From Candidatus Nanosyncoccus nanoralicus (GTDB lineage Bacteria; Patescibacteriota; Saccharimonadia; Saccharimonadales; Saccharimonadaceae): a DNA stretch of 64,000 nt. A program made the translations under genes and the position numbers. The notes under the pieces are model-generated. The model was not told the origin of the DNA. It made no database searches and worked only from the letters and a program-made list of their open reading frames with translations. Positions 1 through 7,697 of the stretch are shown one piece after another. Position 1 is the first letter of the stretch. Every line of letters begins with the position of its first letter. Location of the stretch: positions 1 to 64,000 of the forward strand of contig NZ_PRLL01000001.1 of the NCBI RefSeq assembly GCF_004138405.1, read 5' to 3'.

Positions 1-51
1 GTTAACGCAAATCAAAAAACAGGTTTAATTGAAGGAAGAATTACTAACTAA
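1..51 (+). CDS. 3' end of an unidentified protein (partial)
   Basis: Sixteen codons are open from the window edge to TAA at 49-51. The last base of the stop is the A of the next gene's ATG (TAATG overlap), the usual coupling in this window. A Shine-Dalgarno-like GAAGGAAG (31-38) for the next gene lies inside this tail. The fragment is too short to name a product. That it is a real gene end is inferred from the overlap and the in-frame RBS. Confidence 0.5.
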   Translation, partial: VNANQKTGLIEGRITN

Positions 52-1928
52 TGAAGAAAAATCTTGTACGTATTATTCCGGAGAACATGGATAGAAGATC
101 AGTAGCTTATCATCGCGATGTGTCTGCTAATTTTTCTTTCTCAAAAACATCAAGAAATATATTAGTACTTATTTTTGTTTTCTTTATGATTTCTGCTCTC
201 AGTTTTCTACTTGCTAAAAATCTTAAAGAGTTACAAGCCTATGATGTTTCAAAATTCAGTGCAGGTAATATTATATCCGACTATACCATGTCAAATACTG
301 AAACAATGAATGAGCAGCAAATTCAGGAGTTTTTAACCTCCAAGAATGCTTGTAGTGATCGTAATATTCAGCGGGCCACCAACTTCCCAGGCTACCAGTA
401 TCACATTGAAAATGGAAAATTTGTCTGTCTTTCCGAAGAAACTTTTGAATATAATGGTGAAAAACAAACTGCCGCCAGAGTTATTTATCAAGCTAGTCGT
501 GATTTTCAAATCAATCCACAGGTCCTCATTACCCTGATTGAAAAAGAGCAAAGCCTAGTTACTGATACCTGGCCAAATCACATTCAATACCGTAGCGCCA
601 CTGGTTTCGGCTGTCCCGACACTGCTGCCTGTGATGCAAAATATTATGGTTTCCGCAATCAAGTCAGAAATGCCGCCAAACTCTTTAGGGATGTCCTAGA
701 TGGTGGTTATACTAATTACCCAGTCGGTGAAAACTTTATTTATTACAATCCAAATTTCTCTTGTGGCGGCTCTAAGGTCTATGTTGAGAACCTTGCCACT
801 TCTGCCTTATATCGCTATACCCCATATCAACCAAATGCTGAGGCTCTTAAAAATTATCCAGGCACTTCATATTGTGGCGCTTATGGTAATCGCAACTTCT
901 ATATGCTCTTTTCTCGTTGGTTTGGAGATCCTACTGTTTCAAAACAAGTTATTAAATTTAAAGCCATTGCAAGACCAGATGCCACAGCTAATCAACAGGG
1001 GATTATTCAAGATGGCAAGTACTTCCTCTCCACTGGTTTAGATCCAAACTTCTATCTTGATGTTCAGTATGCCAGCAAAAATGAGCATGCGCTTATTCAG
1101 ATGTATTCTCAATGGTCTAAAGAAAATCAGGCTCAGCAGTGGCAGTTTACTCATCTTGGTAATAATATTTACACTATCAAAAGCGTCCTCTCTAATAAAA
1201 ATCTTTCATACAGCTTCGATGATATTCTAAACAAACCACAACTAAAGCTCACCACTGAAAATCTCGATGACTGTTCTAACCGCTGGAAAGCAGTTAAAAC
1301 TCAGAATCAGTATACTTTTTATTCTTCCTGCGATGAAGCTAGAAGTCTAGCCGTACGTGGTCAATCTGTTACTTACGCTACCCCAGTAGAAGTCAATCTA
1401 TCTAGTAATCCAACCACGCAATCTGAACACTGGCAACTCACGCCTGCCTCCACTCCCGCTCCTATCAAACCTCTCATCGAAGATGGCAACTATTATATTA
1501 AAACCTCCCTCAATCCAAACTTCTATCTTGATGTTGCTTTCTCCAGCCCAGCAGATTTTGCCAAAGTCCAACTCTATTCTCAATGGTCCAAAGAGAATAA
1601 AGCTCAGATCTGGAATATCAAACATCTAGGTAACAATAAATATCAGATTAAAAGCAGTCTTTCCGGTAAGCTCCTCAGTTTCAATCTCAACAATGTTTCA
1701 AATAATGAGCCAGTCTTCCTCCTGTCAGAAAGAAATAATAACTGTTCACAAATTTGGCAAGCTGAACAAGTAGATGGTGGCTTCTTCTTCCATACTACTT
1801 GTGATGAGAAAAAAGCATTAGATGTTAATGGTGCTCTTGCTTATTATGGTACACAGATTCAGATCTGGGATAAATGGTCCAACACCAATAAAGCTCAGAT
1901 CTGGAGTTTAGAGAAAACATTTCTTTAG
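51..1928 (+). CDS. Secreted lysozyme-like protein with two ricin-type lectin domains
   Basis: 625 aa. A membrane/signal segment spans about residues 36-55, so the rest should be outside the cell. Residues about 85-300 form a lysozyme/transglycosylase-like domain. A TLIEKEQSL segment has a Glu placed like a catalytic acid, and several cysteines could form disulfides. Two related C-terminal units (about 325-465 and 475-625) carry the ricin beta-trefoil pattern, with repeated NFYLDV and QxYSQWSKEN...QxW motifs, so carbohydrate binding is likely. Glycan-binding plus wall-cutting modules would suit a surface or host-interaction enzyme. The catalytic assignment is inference; the ricin-like repeats are clear. 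The start follows an SD and overlaps the preceding stop. Confidence 0.72.
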   Translation: MKKNLVRIIPENMDRRSVAYHRDVSANFSFSKTSRNILVLIFVFFMISALSFLLAKNLKELQAYDVSKFSAGNIISDYTMSNTETMNEQQIQEFLTSKNACSDRNIQRATNFPGYQYHIENGKFVCLSEETFEYNGEKQTAARVIYQASRDFQINPQVLITLIEKEQSLVTDTWPNHIQYRSATGFGCPDTAACDAKYYGFRNQVRNAAKLFRDVLDGGYTNYPVGENFIYYNPNFSCGGSKVYVENLATSALYRYTPYQPNAEALKNYPGTSYCGAYGNRNFYMLFSRWFGDPTVSKQVIKFKAIARPDATANQQGIIQDGKYFLSTGLDPNFYLDVQYASKNEHALIQMYSQWSKENQAQQWQFTHLGNNIYTIKSVLSNKNLSYSFDDILNKPQLKLTTENLDDCSNRWKAVKTQNQYTFYSSCDEARSLAVRGQSVTYATPVEVNLSSNPTTQSEHWQLTPASTPAPIKPLIEDGNYYIKTSLNPNFYLDVAFSSPADFAKVQLYSQWSKENKAQIWNIKHLGNNKYQIKSSLSGKLLSFNLNNVSNNEPVFLLSERNNNCSQIWQAEQVDGGFFFHTTCDEKKALDVNGALAYYGTQIQIWDKWSNTNKAQIWSLEKTFL

Positions 1929-1954
1929 TACCCACTCTTCTTTCTCTATCGTGC

Positions 1955-1960
1955 TATAAT
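1955..1960 (+). promoter_or_regulatory. Extended -10 promoter of prs (leaderless)
   Basis: TGC-TATAAT. The hexamer ends six bases before the ATG at 1967 and no SD is present, so transcription should begin at or next to the A of the start codon. Confidence 0.7.
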
Positions 1961-1966
1961 TAAAAC

Positions 1967-2902
1967 ATGATGAAGGTAGATAAATCTTGCTTAAAAAACT
2001 GTATTTTAATATCCGGAACCGACCAGATTCTTTCGCAAAAAATTGCCGACAACCTTGGTCTTAAATTAGTAAACCGTACTTCGGATACTTTTAGTGACGG
2101 AGAAGTTCACGTTCAGATTCTCGACGATATTCGAGGTAAAGATGTCTTCATTATTCAGTCTACCAACCCTCCCATCGATCAGCATCTTTTTCCAGTTTTA
2201 CTTTTAGCAGATGCCGCAAGACGTGGTTTTGCCAAGAGCATTAATCTAGTCATCCCTTATTTTGGCTATGCCCGTCAAGATCGTATGGCCGAACCTAATA
2301 CTCCAATCAGCTCAAAAGTTATCGCTGATATATTACATTCTGTTGCCGTTAATCACGTTATTACCATTGATCTGCACTCCGCCCAAACTCAGGGTTTCTT
2401 TGATATGACTATAGAGAATATTACTCTTGAAAAGCAATTTGCCGCCTATATTGAAAAACATTATAAAAAAGATTCTTTTGCTATTGCTTCACCGGATGCT
2501 GGCGGTGTTAAGCGTGCTCGCAAGATCGCCGACCTAGTTCACTGTAATGATGTTATCATTATTGATAAAAACCGTTACGTTAAAAATAAGAGCAAGGTTA
2601 TGAATATTATTGGTGACCCCAAAGATAAAAATATTATCATTATCGATGATATGATCGATACCGCAGGTACCATTTGTCATGCTGCCGCCGCTCTCAAAGA
2701 AAAAGGTGCAAATCATGTTAGTGTCATGGCCACTCACCCAGTTTTTAGTGGTAATGCCTATGAAAACCTCAGTAAAGAGGATATCGATAAAATTATTGTT
2801 ACCAATACCCTCACCGTCAAACCCGAGCTCACTAAAGTTGACTTTATTGATATTTCAGAAATTCTTGCCGAAAATATTTATCAAATTTTTAGCCATAAAT
2901 AG
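1967..2902 (+). CDS. prs: Ribose-phosphate pyrophosphokinase (PRPP synthetase)
   Basis: 311 aa, the usual length. It makes PRPP from ribose 5-phosphate and ATP in the cytoplasm. Visible signatures are SGTDQ and FSDGE near the N-terminus, the PYFGYARQDR segment, IDLHSAQTQGFF, and the PRPP-binding loop IIIIDDMIDTAGT around residues 223-235. It is the first gene of a tight three-gene run with a UbiA-family transferase (8 bp gap) and a HAD phosphatase. PRPP is the substrate of decaprenyl-phosphate phosphoribosyltransferase, which belongs to the UbiA family, so the grouping suggests the PRPP made here feeds a lipid-linked pentose as well as nucleotides. ATG-ATG at 1967/1970; the first is chosen because it fits the -10 spacing. 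Confidence 0.95.
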   Translation: MMKVDKSCLKNCILISGTDQILSQKIADNLGLKLVNRTSDTFSDGEVHVQILDDIRGKDVFIIQSTNPPIDQHLFPVLLLADAARRGFAKSINLVIPYFGYARQDRMAEPNTPISSKVIADILHSVAVNHVITIDLHSAQTQGFFDMTIENITLEKQFAAYIEKHYKKDSFAIASPDAGGVKRARKIADLVHCNDVIIIDKNRYVKNKSKVMNIIGDPKDKNIIIIDDMIDTAGTICHAAAALKEKGANHVSVMATHPVFSGNAYENLSKEDIDKIIVTNTLTVKPELTKVDFIDISEILAENIYQIFSHK

Positions 2903-2910
2903 GGAATTAT

Positions 2911-3771
2911 ATGCAAAAAATTAAGAACATCATCAAACTTCTTCGTCCAAAACATTCAATCAAAAATCTTCTAATCTTCCTTCCATTAATTTTTGGACTT
3001 CGCAACCTCACCTTTCAAGATTTTCGTAGTTGTATTGCCGGCTTCTTTGTCTTTTGTTTGGTTGCCTCTTCAATTTATATTATTAATGACTATAAAGATA
3101 TTGAAAAAGATCGTTTACATCCAGTTAAGAAAAATCGCCCGCTGGCCAGCGGTGCCGTCACTAAAAAAGAGGCCTGGATTACCTTAGCTGTCCTCCTGAT
3201 CTTAGCCACTGTTATTTCATTAATTTTTCATTTCTCTTGGGTCTCTATTGCGCTCATTGTAGCTTATTTCTTCCTTAATTTATTTTACTCTCTTGGTCTT
3301 AAGAACATTCCAATCATCGATGTTTCTATTCTCGCCTCAGGTTTCCTTATTCGTCTCTTCCTTGGTAGTAGTCTCACTAATATTGCTATCTCCGCCCTAC
3401 TCTACCTAGTTGTTATGTCCGGCGCCTTTTATCTAGGTATTTCAAAACGCTATAATGAAATCACCAAGACCGGTAGCCAAACTAGAGCTGTCCTCAAAAA
3501 ATATAATGCTGATTATCTCAAATCTATCATGAATATGTTCTTGATGTTAATCATCGTTTTTTATACTGAATGGTGCATCAATGCTAATAATTCTCATCGT
3601 GACCTCTATCTTATTAGTGTCCCTCTTCTCATTATTCTCATGATTTCTTACATCTACACTGCCGAAAAGGATAAATATGGTGATCCAGCTGATGTTATCA
3701 TGAAGAATAAACACCTTGCTCTCATGGGACTTATCTTTGTCGGTTATTTAATGGTCATTATTAGGCTCTAA
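2911..3771 (+). CDS. UbiA-family transferase, likely polyprenyl-phosphate phosphoribosyltransferase
   Basis: 286 aa with about eight or nine membrane helices. The Mg/diphosphate-binding motif NDxxDxxxD is at residues 59-67, followed by HPxKKNRPLASG. A second motif (YSLGLKNIPIIDV, then GFLIRLFLG) resembles the second Asp motif of the decaprenyl-phosphate phosphoribosyltransferase subgroup (mycobacterial Rv3806c/UbiA). In that family, PRPP and polyprenyl phosphate give polyprenylphosphoryl-5-phosphoribose at the membrane. Position directly after prs supports PRPP as donor. A different UbiA substrate, such as an aromatic acid for quinone synthesis, is possible, but no quinone genes are near. Family call is strong; the exact substrate is inferred. 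Confidence 0.8.
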   Translation: MQKIKNIIKLLRPKHSIKNLLIFLPLIFGLRNLTFQDFRSCIAGFFVFCLVASSIYIINDYKDIEKDRLHPVKKNRPLASGAVTKKEAWITLAVLLILATVISLIFHFSWVSIALIVAYFFLNLFYSLGLKNIPIIDVSILASGFLIRLFLGSSLTNIAISALLYLVVMSGAFYLGISKRYNEITKTGSQTRAVLKKYNADYLKSIMNMFLMLIIVFYTEWCINANNSHRDLYLISVPLLIILMISYIYTAEKDKYGDPADVIMKNKHLALMGLIFVGYLMVIIRL

Positions 3772-3772
3772 T

Positions 3773-4321
3773 ATGAATGTTTATGATTTTGATAAAACCA
3801 TCTATGACGGTGATGCTTCCTTAGATTTTTGGAGATATAAAGTCCGAAAGGAGCCGCTCCTATTAGGTTATCTCCCATACCAAGTCTTTTCAGCTTTCCT
3901 TTTTAAGGCTAAAATTATTAGTCGTAAAGAATTTAAGCAGCGTTTCTTTATCTTTCTAAGATCCATCCATAATTTAGACCTGAGTAATTTTTGGGATCAA
4001 CATCAATCCAAAATTAAACCATGGTACCTAAAGCAGAAACAGCCAGACGATCTTATTATTTCAGCATCACCAGAGTTCATTCTCAAAGAAATGACAGATC
4101 GCCTTCAGATTTCTCTAATTGGTACTAAAATGAATCCTAAAACAGGGAAGATTACAGGTGAAAACTGTCGTGGTGAAGAAAAAGTTCTTCGCTTTAAAAA
4201 GCAGTACCAAGACGCCTCCATCAATCAATTCTACTCAGATAATCAAAGTGACACTCCATTGAAGCTTTTAGCAAAAGAATCATTTCTTGTTAAGAAGGAT
4301 CAACTTAGTCCTTGGTCTTAA
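3773..4321 (+). CDS. HAD-superfamily (IB-like) phosphatase
   Basis: 182 aa. Motif I is YDFDKTIYDGD at the N-terminus, with nucleophile and acid Asp residues D5 and D7. ISASPEF is motif II. A later lysine and YSDNQSDTPL give motifs III/IV. It starts one base after the stop of the UbiA-family gene (TAATATG), so translation is coupled. By context it may remove the 5-phosphate of a polyprenylphosphoryl-phosphoribose intermediate; in mycobacteria a PAP2-type enzyme has been assigned that step, so this would be a non-homologous replacement. The phosphatase call is firm and the substrate is inference. Confidence 0.8.
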   Translation: MNVYDFDKTIYDGDASLDFWRYKVRKEPLLLGYLPYQVFSAFLFKAKIISRKEFKQRFFIFLRSIHNLDLSNFWDQHQSKIKPWYLKQKQPDDLIISASPEFILKEMTDRLQISLIGTKMNPKTGKITGENCRGEEKVLRFKKQYQDASINQFYSDNQSDTPLKLLAKESFLVKKDQLSPWS

Positions 4322-4350
4322 ACTAATATCCAAATTTATCTCTTCTAAAA

Positions 4351-4378
4351 AATAAAAGCCCACATGGGCTTTTATTTT
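4351..4378. terminator. Bidirectional terminator
   Basis: Stem AATAAAAGCCC / GGGCTTTTATT with loop ACAT, T-rich on both strands, between convergent genes. It just touches the stop codon of the minus-strand gene. Confidence 0.8.
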
Positions 4379-6158
4379 AATATAAAGCTCTCCCCCAGAA
4401 GAAAACATGTGGATGTTTTTCTTTTGCTTCGTCGTCGATTTCTCGTTTTAGAAACTCAAAATTACTTCCGTCTGCCTTCACGATTTTATGATCCAAAAGA
4501 TTATAGAATACACCCATGTAATGATTATTAATTACTACTTTACTTTGTGGATTCTTTTCAACATAAGCTCTCGCTTCCATTAACTCTGTCTTAACTATGC
4601 GGTTACTCCCTGGCGTAATCGCTCTGAAATATAGAAATGGTAATTGGTTTAAGATAATAGTTACCACAAGCATTACTGATAATATCTTCGCAAGATGATC
4701 TTCCGGCTTCTGGTTCATTCGCCCTAATATGATCGCTAAGGCTATTGGGGTTAGTAGATAAATATTTGGTGCGTATCGAGCCCACCAGTTTTCCGTAGGT
4801 AATACCAAATAAAGCAAAATACTTATTAAGACGCAACTAATTATAATTTTATATATAGCCTCGTCACTCCCAGTCTTCTTCTTATTTTTTAAAACAGTAA
4901 TCAAGTAACCAAGAATTATTGCAATACTTAAGATGAAGATAAAGCTATAGAAAATACCAAAACCGCCAATTCGTGTATCCGTAATATTGAGACTATTAAT
5001 CTCTTCATTATTCCAAGTTAGTGGAATTTTATATTCAAGTGCCTTCCAAGAATAGAGCTGCACATTATCACTTCTTGAAAACACAGAAATCAATAGTTTT
5101 TCAATCTGATTTTTATTCATTAATTCCGCAGGTTGCATTGTTGTGATAATATCTGAGCGATTATCGCCAAGTAGTGGATAGAAGGGGTTCTTCATCGTAA
5201 GCGTATTTTTTACATAGCTAGTACTTCCAATCACTAAGATTGAGAAAAGTATCGAAAATACTGTCATTCCAAACAACTTATAATAGTCGGCAGCCTTAAT
5301 TTTTTTCTGTACCATAAGGATAGTCAAATAGATGGCCAGTGGTAGAATACCAGCTGCGATCAATAGAATACCAGTTAGTTTTAGATTAGCTAAAATACAA
5401 ATGCTAAAGAAGAAGATGAATAATAGGTCAACCGTAATTCGTCTATTTTTTATTAGCTCAAAAGTGATCAAGCTAATCGTTGCAATATAGATATAGAAGG
5501 CAATGGCTAGATTTCCGTCGATGTAGAAACTGAAAAATTGTGAAATCACTACTGGGGAAAAGACTGTTACACAAGCTAAGACTATGCTTTGTAAATTCTT
5601 AAATTTAAATCGTTTAAAATAATTTATCAGTATAAATAATGCTCCGCCAATCAATAGGAAATTCAGTGACTTTGCCGTCTCAATATTCCCAAATACACGG
5701 TAGACTGTAGCTCCAAAAATCCAACTTAGATTTTGATAGTGGTCTATCCAGGTAAAAATCTTAGCTCCTCGAATATGGAAAATATTATCACTATAATCTT
5801 CCGCTGTCTGATAAACTGGATTCCATCCATGTGCCATCATTCCAATCGCTCCCTTATGATAGCTATTTCCATCATAGGAGGAGTCATAAATCTTGCTAGC
5901 CACAAAAATCGCTCCAAACAACATTACTATGAATAAACCAATACTTAGTAGTTTATTTATCTGTGACTTATTATTCTTTGCTCCGATCAAGGTAAAGGTA
6001 ATTAAAGTAATAATTAATGAGGACCAAAAATTAATAACCGAGATATTTAGCCTAAAGCAGAAGAGAATCACTGAAACCAGTACATCAACTACAATAAAGC
6101 CAATTAGTAACAATCCTGTACCGTATATTATTTTTAATAGTCTCTCAAATTTCTTCAT
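4377..6158 (-). CDS. Polytopic membrane protein, GT-C glycosyltransferase-like
   Basis: 593 aa with about twelve hydrophobic helices. The first long outside loop holds acidic residues D92 and D96 followed by Y100-H101 (DSSYDGNSYH), the layout of GT-C transferases, which use polyprenyl-phosphate sugars outside the membrane. A short soluble tail (about residues 525-593) follows the last helix. It is the last gene of the minus-strand run 12633 to 4377, 13 bp after its neighbour. With a polyprenyl-pentose route encoded next door, a sugar transferase using that donor is plausible. No family is recognised with certainty. Confidence 0.55.
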   Translation of the reverse strand: MKKFERLLKIIYGTGLLLIGFIVVDVLVSVILFCFRLNISVINFWSSLIITLITFTLIGAKNNKSQINKLLSIGLFIVMLFGAIFVASKIYDSSYDGNSYHKGAIGMMAHGWNPVYQTAEDYSDNIFHIRGAKIFTWIDHYQNLSWIFGATVYRVFGNIETAKSLNFLLIGGALFILINYFKRFKFKNLQSIVLACVTVFSPVVISQFFSFYIDGNLAIAFYIYIATISLITFELIKNRRITVDLLFIFFFSICILANLKLTGILLIAAGILPLAIYLTILMVQKKIKAADYYKLFGMTVFSILFSILVIGSTSYVKNTLTMKNPFYPLLGDNRSDIITTMQPAELMNKNQIEKLLISVFSRSDNVQLYSWKALEYKIPLTWNNEEINSLNITDTRIGGFGIFYSFIFILSIAIILGYLITVLKNKKKTGSDEAIYKIIISCVLISILLYLVLPTENWWARYAPNIYLLTPIALAIILGRMNQKPEDHLAKILSVMLVVTIILNQLPFLYFRAITPGSNRIVKTELMEARAYVEKNPQSKVVINNHYMGVFYNLLDHKIVKADGSNFEFLKREIDDEAKEKHPHVFFWGRALY

Positions 6159-6171
6159 AATCTCTCCCTTC

Positions 6172-7695
6172 TTATTTTAGTATAAATCTTGTAAAGAAAT
6201 TCTGTCCCATTTCATATTTTGTAATAAAATTCTTGATGAAAACCTTTGATTCATTATGCTCGAAGTTTGCCAGAGAACCATAATCATCACTCTCAAAACG
6301 GTACACCGAGGCTTGTTTGTAAGTATATACTAGTGAACGATTAATTTCTGTCAGATTTGTCGGGAGAGACAATAGGAGTATTAAGTTAACAATCCATAAT
6401 CGATATTTCTTTACCGTCTTGTCTAGATAGAAATTTACGGTCTCAATAAATAATAGAATCATAATTGGTATTGTCGATCGATTGCCGAAATCTGCTCCTC
6501 CACCAAGATAAAAGAGCGGTAGAATCGTTAATAAAATAATTGCAAACAGCACCGTGCTTCTGTTCTTCTTTGTTAAAATTGCCAAGAAGATCGAAACTTC
6601 AAACACTAAATAAACTACATAAGACAGTAGATATTCTCTGAGAGGAACAATATATGTCCTAGAAAACATTAATCCCACAGGACTCGAGTTTTGTTTATAT
6701 AGGAATAAAATTGGTATAACACTTAGTGCCGGAATAATATTCTCAAAACAACAAGCTTTCTTAAAAGTCGCCGAAAAACCCTCTTTTCTTACATCAATTA
6801 TTAGCTCACGTATCATTATTAATAAAAGACCTACCGTGGGTAGCGGTGCAAAAGCTACTGCAAGTGATAAATATAATCCAAAAAGTTTTATATTTTTATT
6901 ATTCATTAGTAGCATAGTGACAATCCAAATTGGAATCGCTTGATGAAAAACCCAAAACCAATACGTGAAAAAACCATGAAAGGAGAACATCTGTAATGGT
7001 GTGTCAATGTAATTGATCATGTTAGGAAATTCAAAGCTTCCACGAATTAATAATCGGTCAAAGAAATAGGCTAGAAAATCAACTCCTGTTATCGCAATCA
7101 AGATTAACAAAATTTTTAAACTTGCTTTCTTAAAAAATCGAAAAATCAGATAGCAAATCGCTGTTACTCCAAAATATAAATAAAAGAATAAAAACAGTGA
7201 GGCTGCTGTATAGCTCTTGCTGATTTTTCCCACTGCTGCCGCCGGCAAGAACCAGGCCAAATAATAAGATAATAATCCTCGTTCTGAACCAATAAAATCC
7301 GCTTCCTTGGAGCCAGTTTCAAAATCATACTTCACCGGCCACTTATGATTGACCATATCATGAAGCAAAGCATTTCGACTATTATAATCCCAGTTCTGAA
7401 ACATTAAACCACCTGCTCCTGAAATAATATTTAATCCCAGAATCATCACTAAACTTAAAGTAATTACTTTAATATTAAAGATTTTTTTATATTCCTCTAA
7501 AGTTCTAGTCTGAATACTTTTATAAAATATCACTAGTCCATAGATAGCAGCCAACATACAGGGAATTGCTACATATACTTTAAACCAGAACCATAGCCAT
7601 ATCAAAATTGGTATCATTAAGAAGATATAAATGAGTAATAAAATTGTTTTATCAACCTTCTTGTAGAAGTTCAGCCAGTTATTCTCAGTTTTCAT
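6172..7695 (-). CDS. Polytopic membrane protein, probably envelope glycan related
   Basis: 507 aa with about eleven to thirteen predicted helices. The first outside loop (about residues 85-135) is charged and includes NSRNALLHDMV and a conserved-looking SEADFIGSERG stretch. There is no soluble catalytic domain. The gene is two bases after the upstream 918-aa membrane protein and 13 bp before the next, in a glycosyltransferase operon. The topology fits a GT-C transferase or polysaccharide polymerase. I do not recognise a named family. Confidence 0.5.
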   Translation of the reverse strand: MKTENNWLNFYKKVDKTILLLIYIFLMIPILIWLWFWFKVYVAIPCMLAAIYGLVIFYKSIQTRTLEEYKKIFNIKVITLSLVMILGLNIISGAGGLMFQNWDYNSRNALLHDMVNHKWPVKYDFETGSKEADFIGSERGLLSYYLAWFLPAAAVGKISKSYTAASLFLFFYLYFGVTAICYLIFRFFKKASLKILLILIAITGVDFLAYFFDRLLIRGSFEFPNMINYIDTPLQMFSFHGFFTYWFWVFHQAIPIWIVTMLLMNNKNIKLFGLYLSLAVAFAPLPTVGLLLIMIRELIIDVRKEGFSATFKKACCFENIIPALSVIPILFLYKQNSSPVGLMFSRTYIVPLREYLLSYVVYLVFEVSIFLAILTKKNRSTVLFAIILLTILPLFYLGGGADFGNRSTIPIMILLFIETVNFYLDKTVKKYRLWIVNLILLLSLPTNLTEINRSLVYTYKQASVYRFESDDYGSLANFEHNESKVFIKNFITKYEMGQNFFTRFILK

Positions 7696-7697
7696 TG

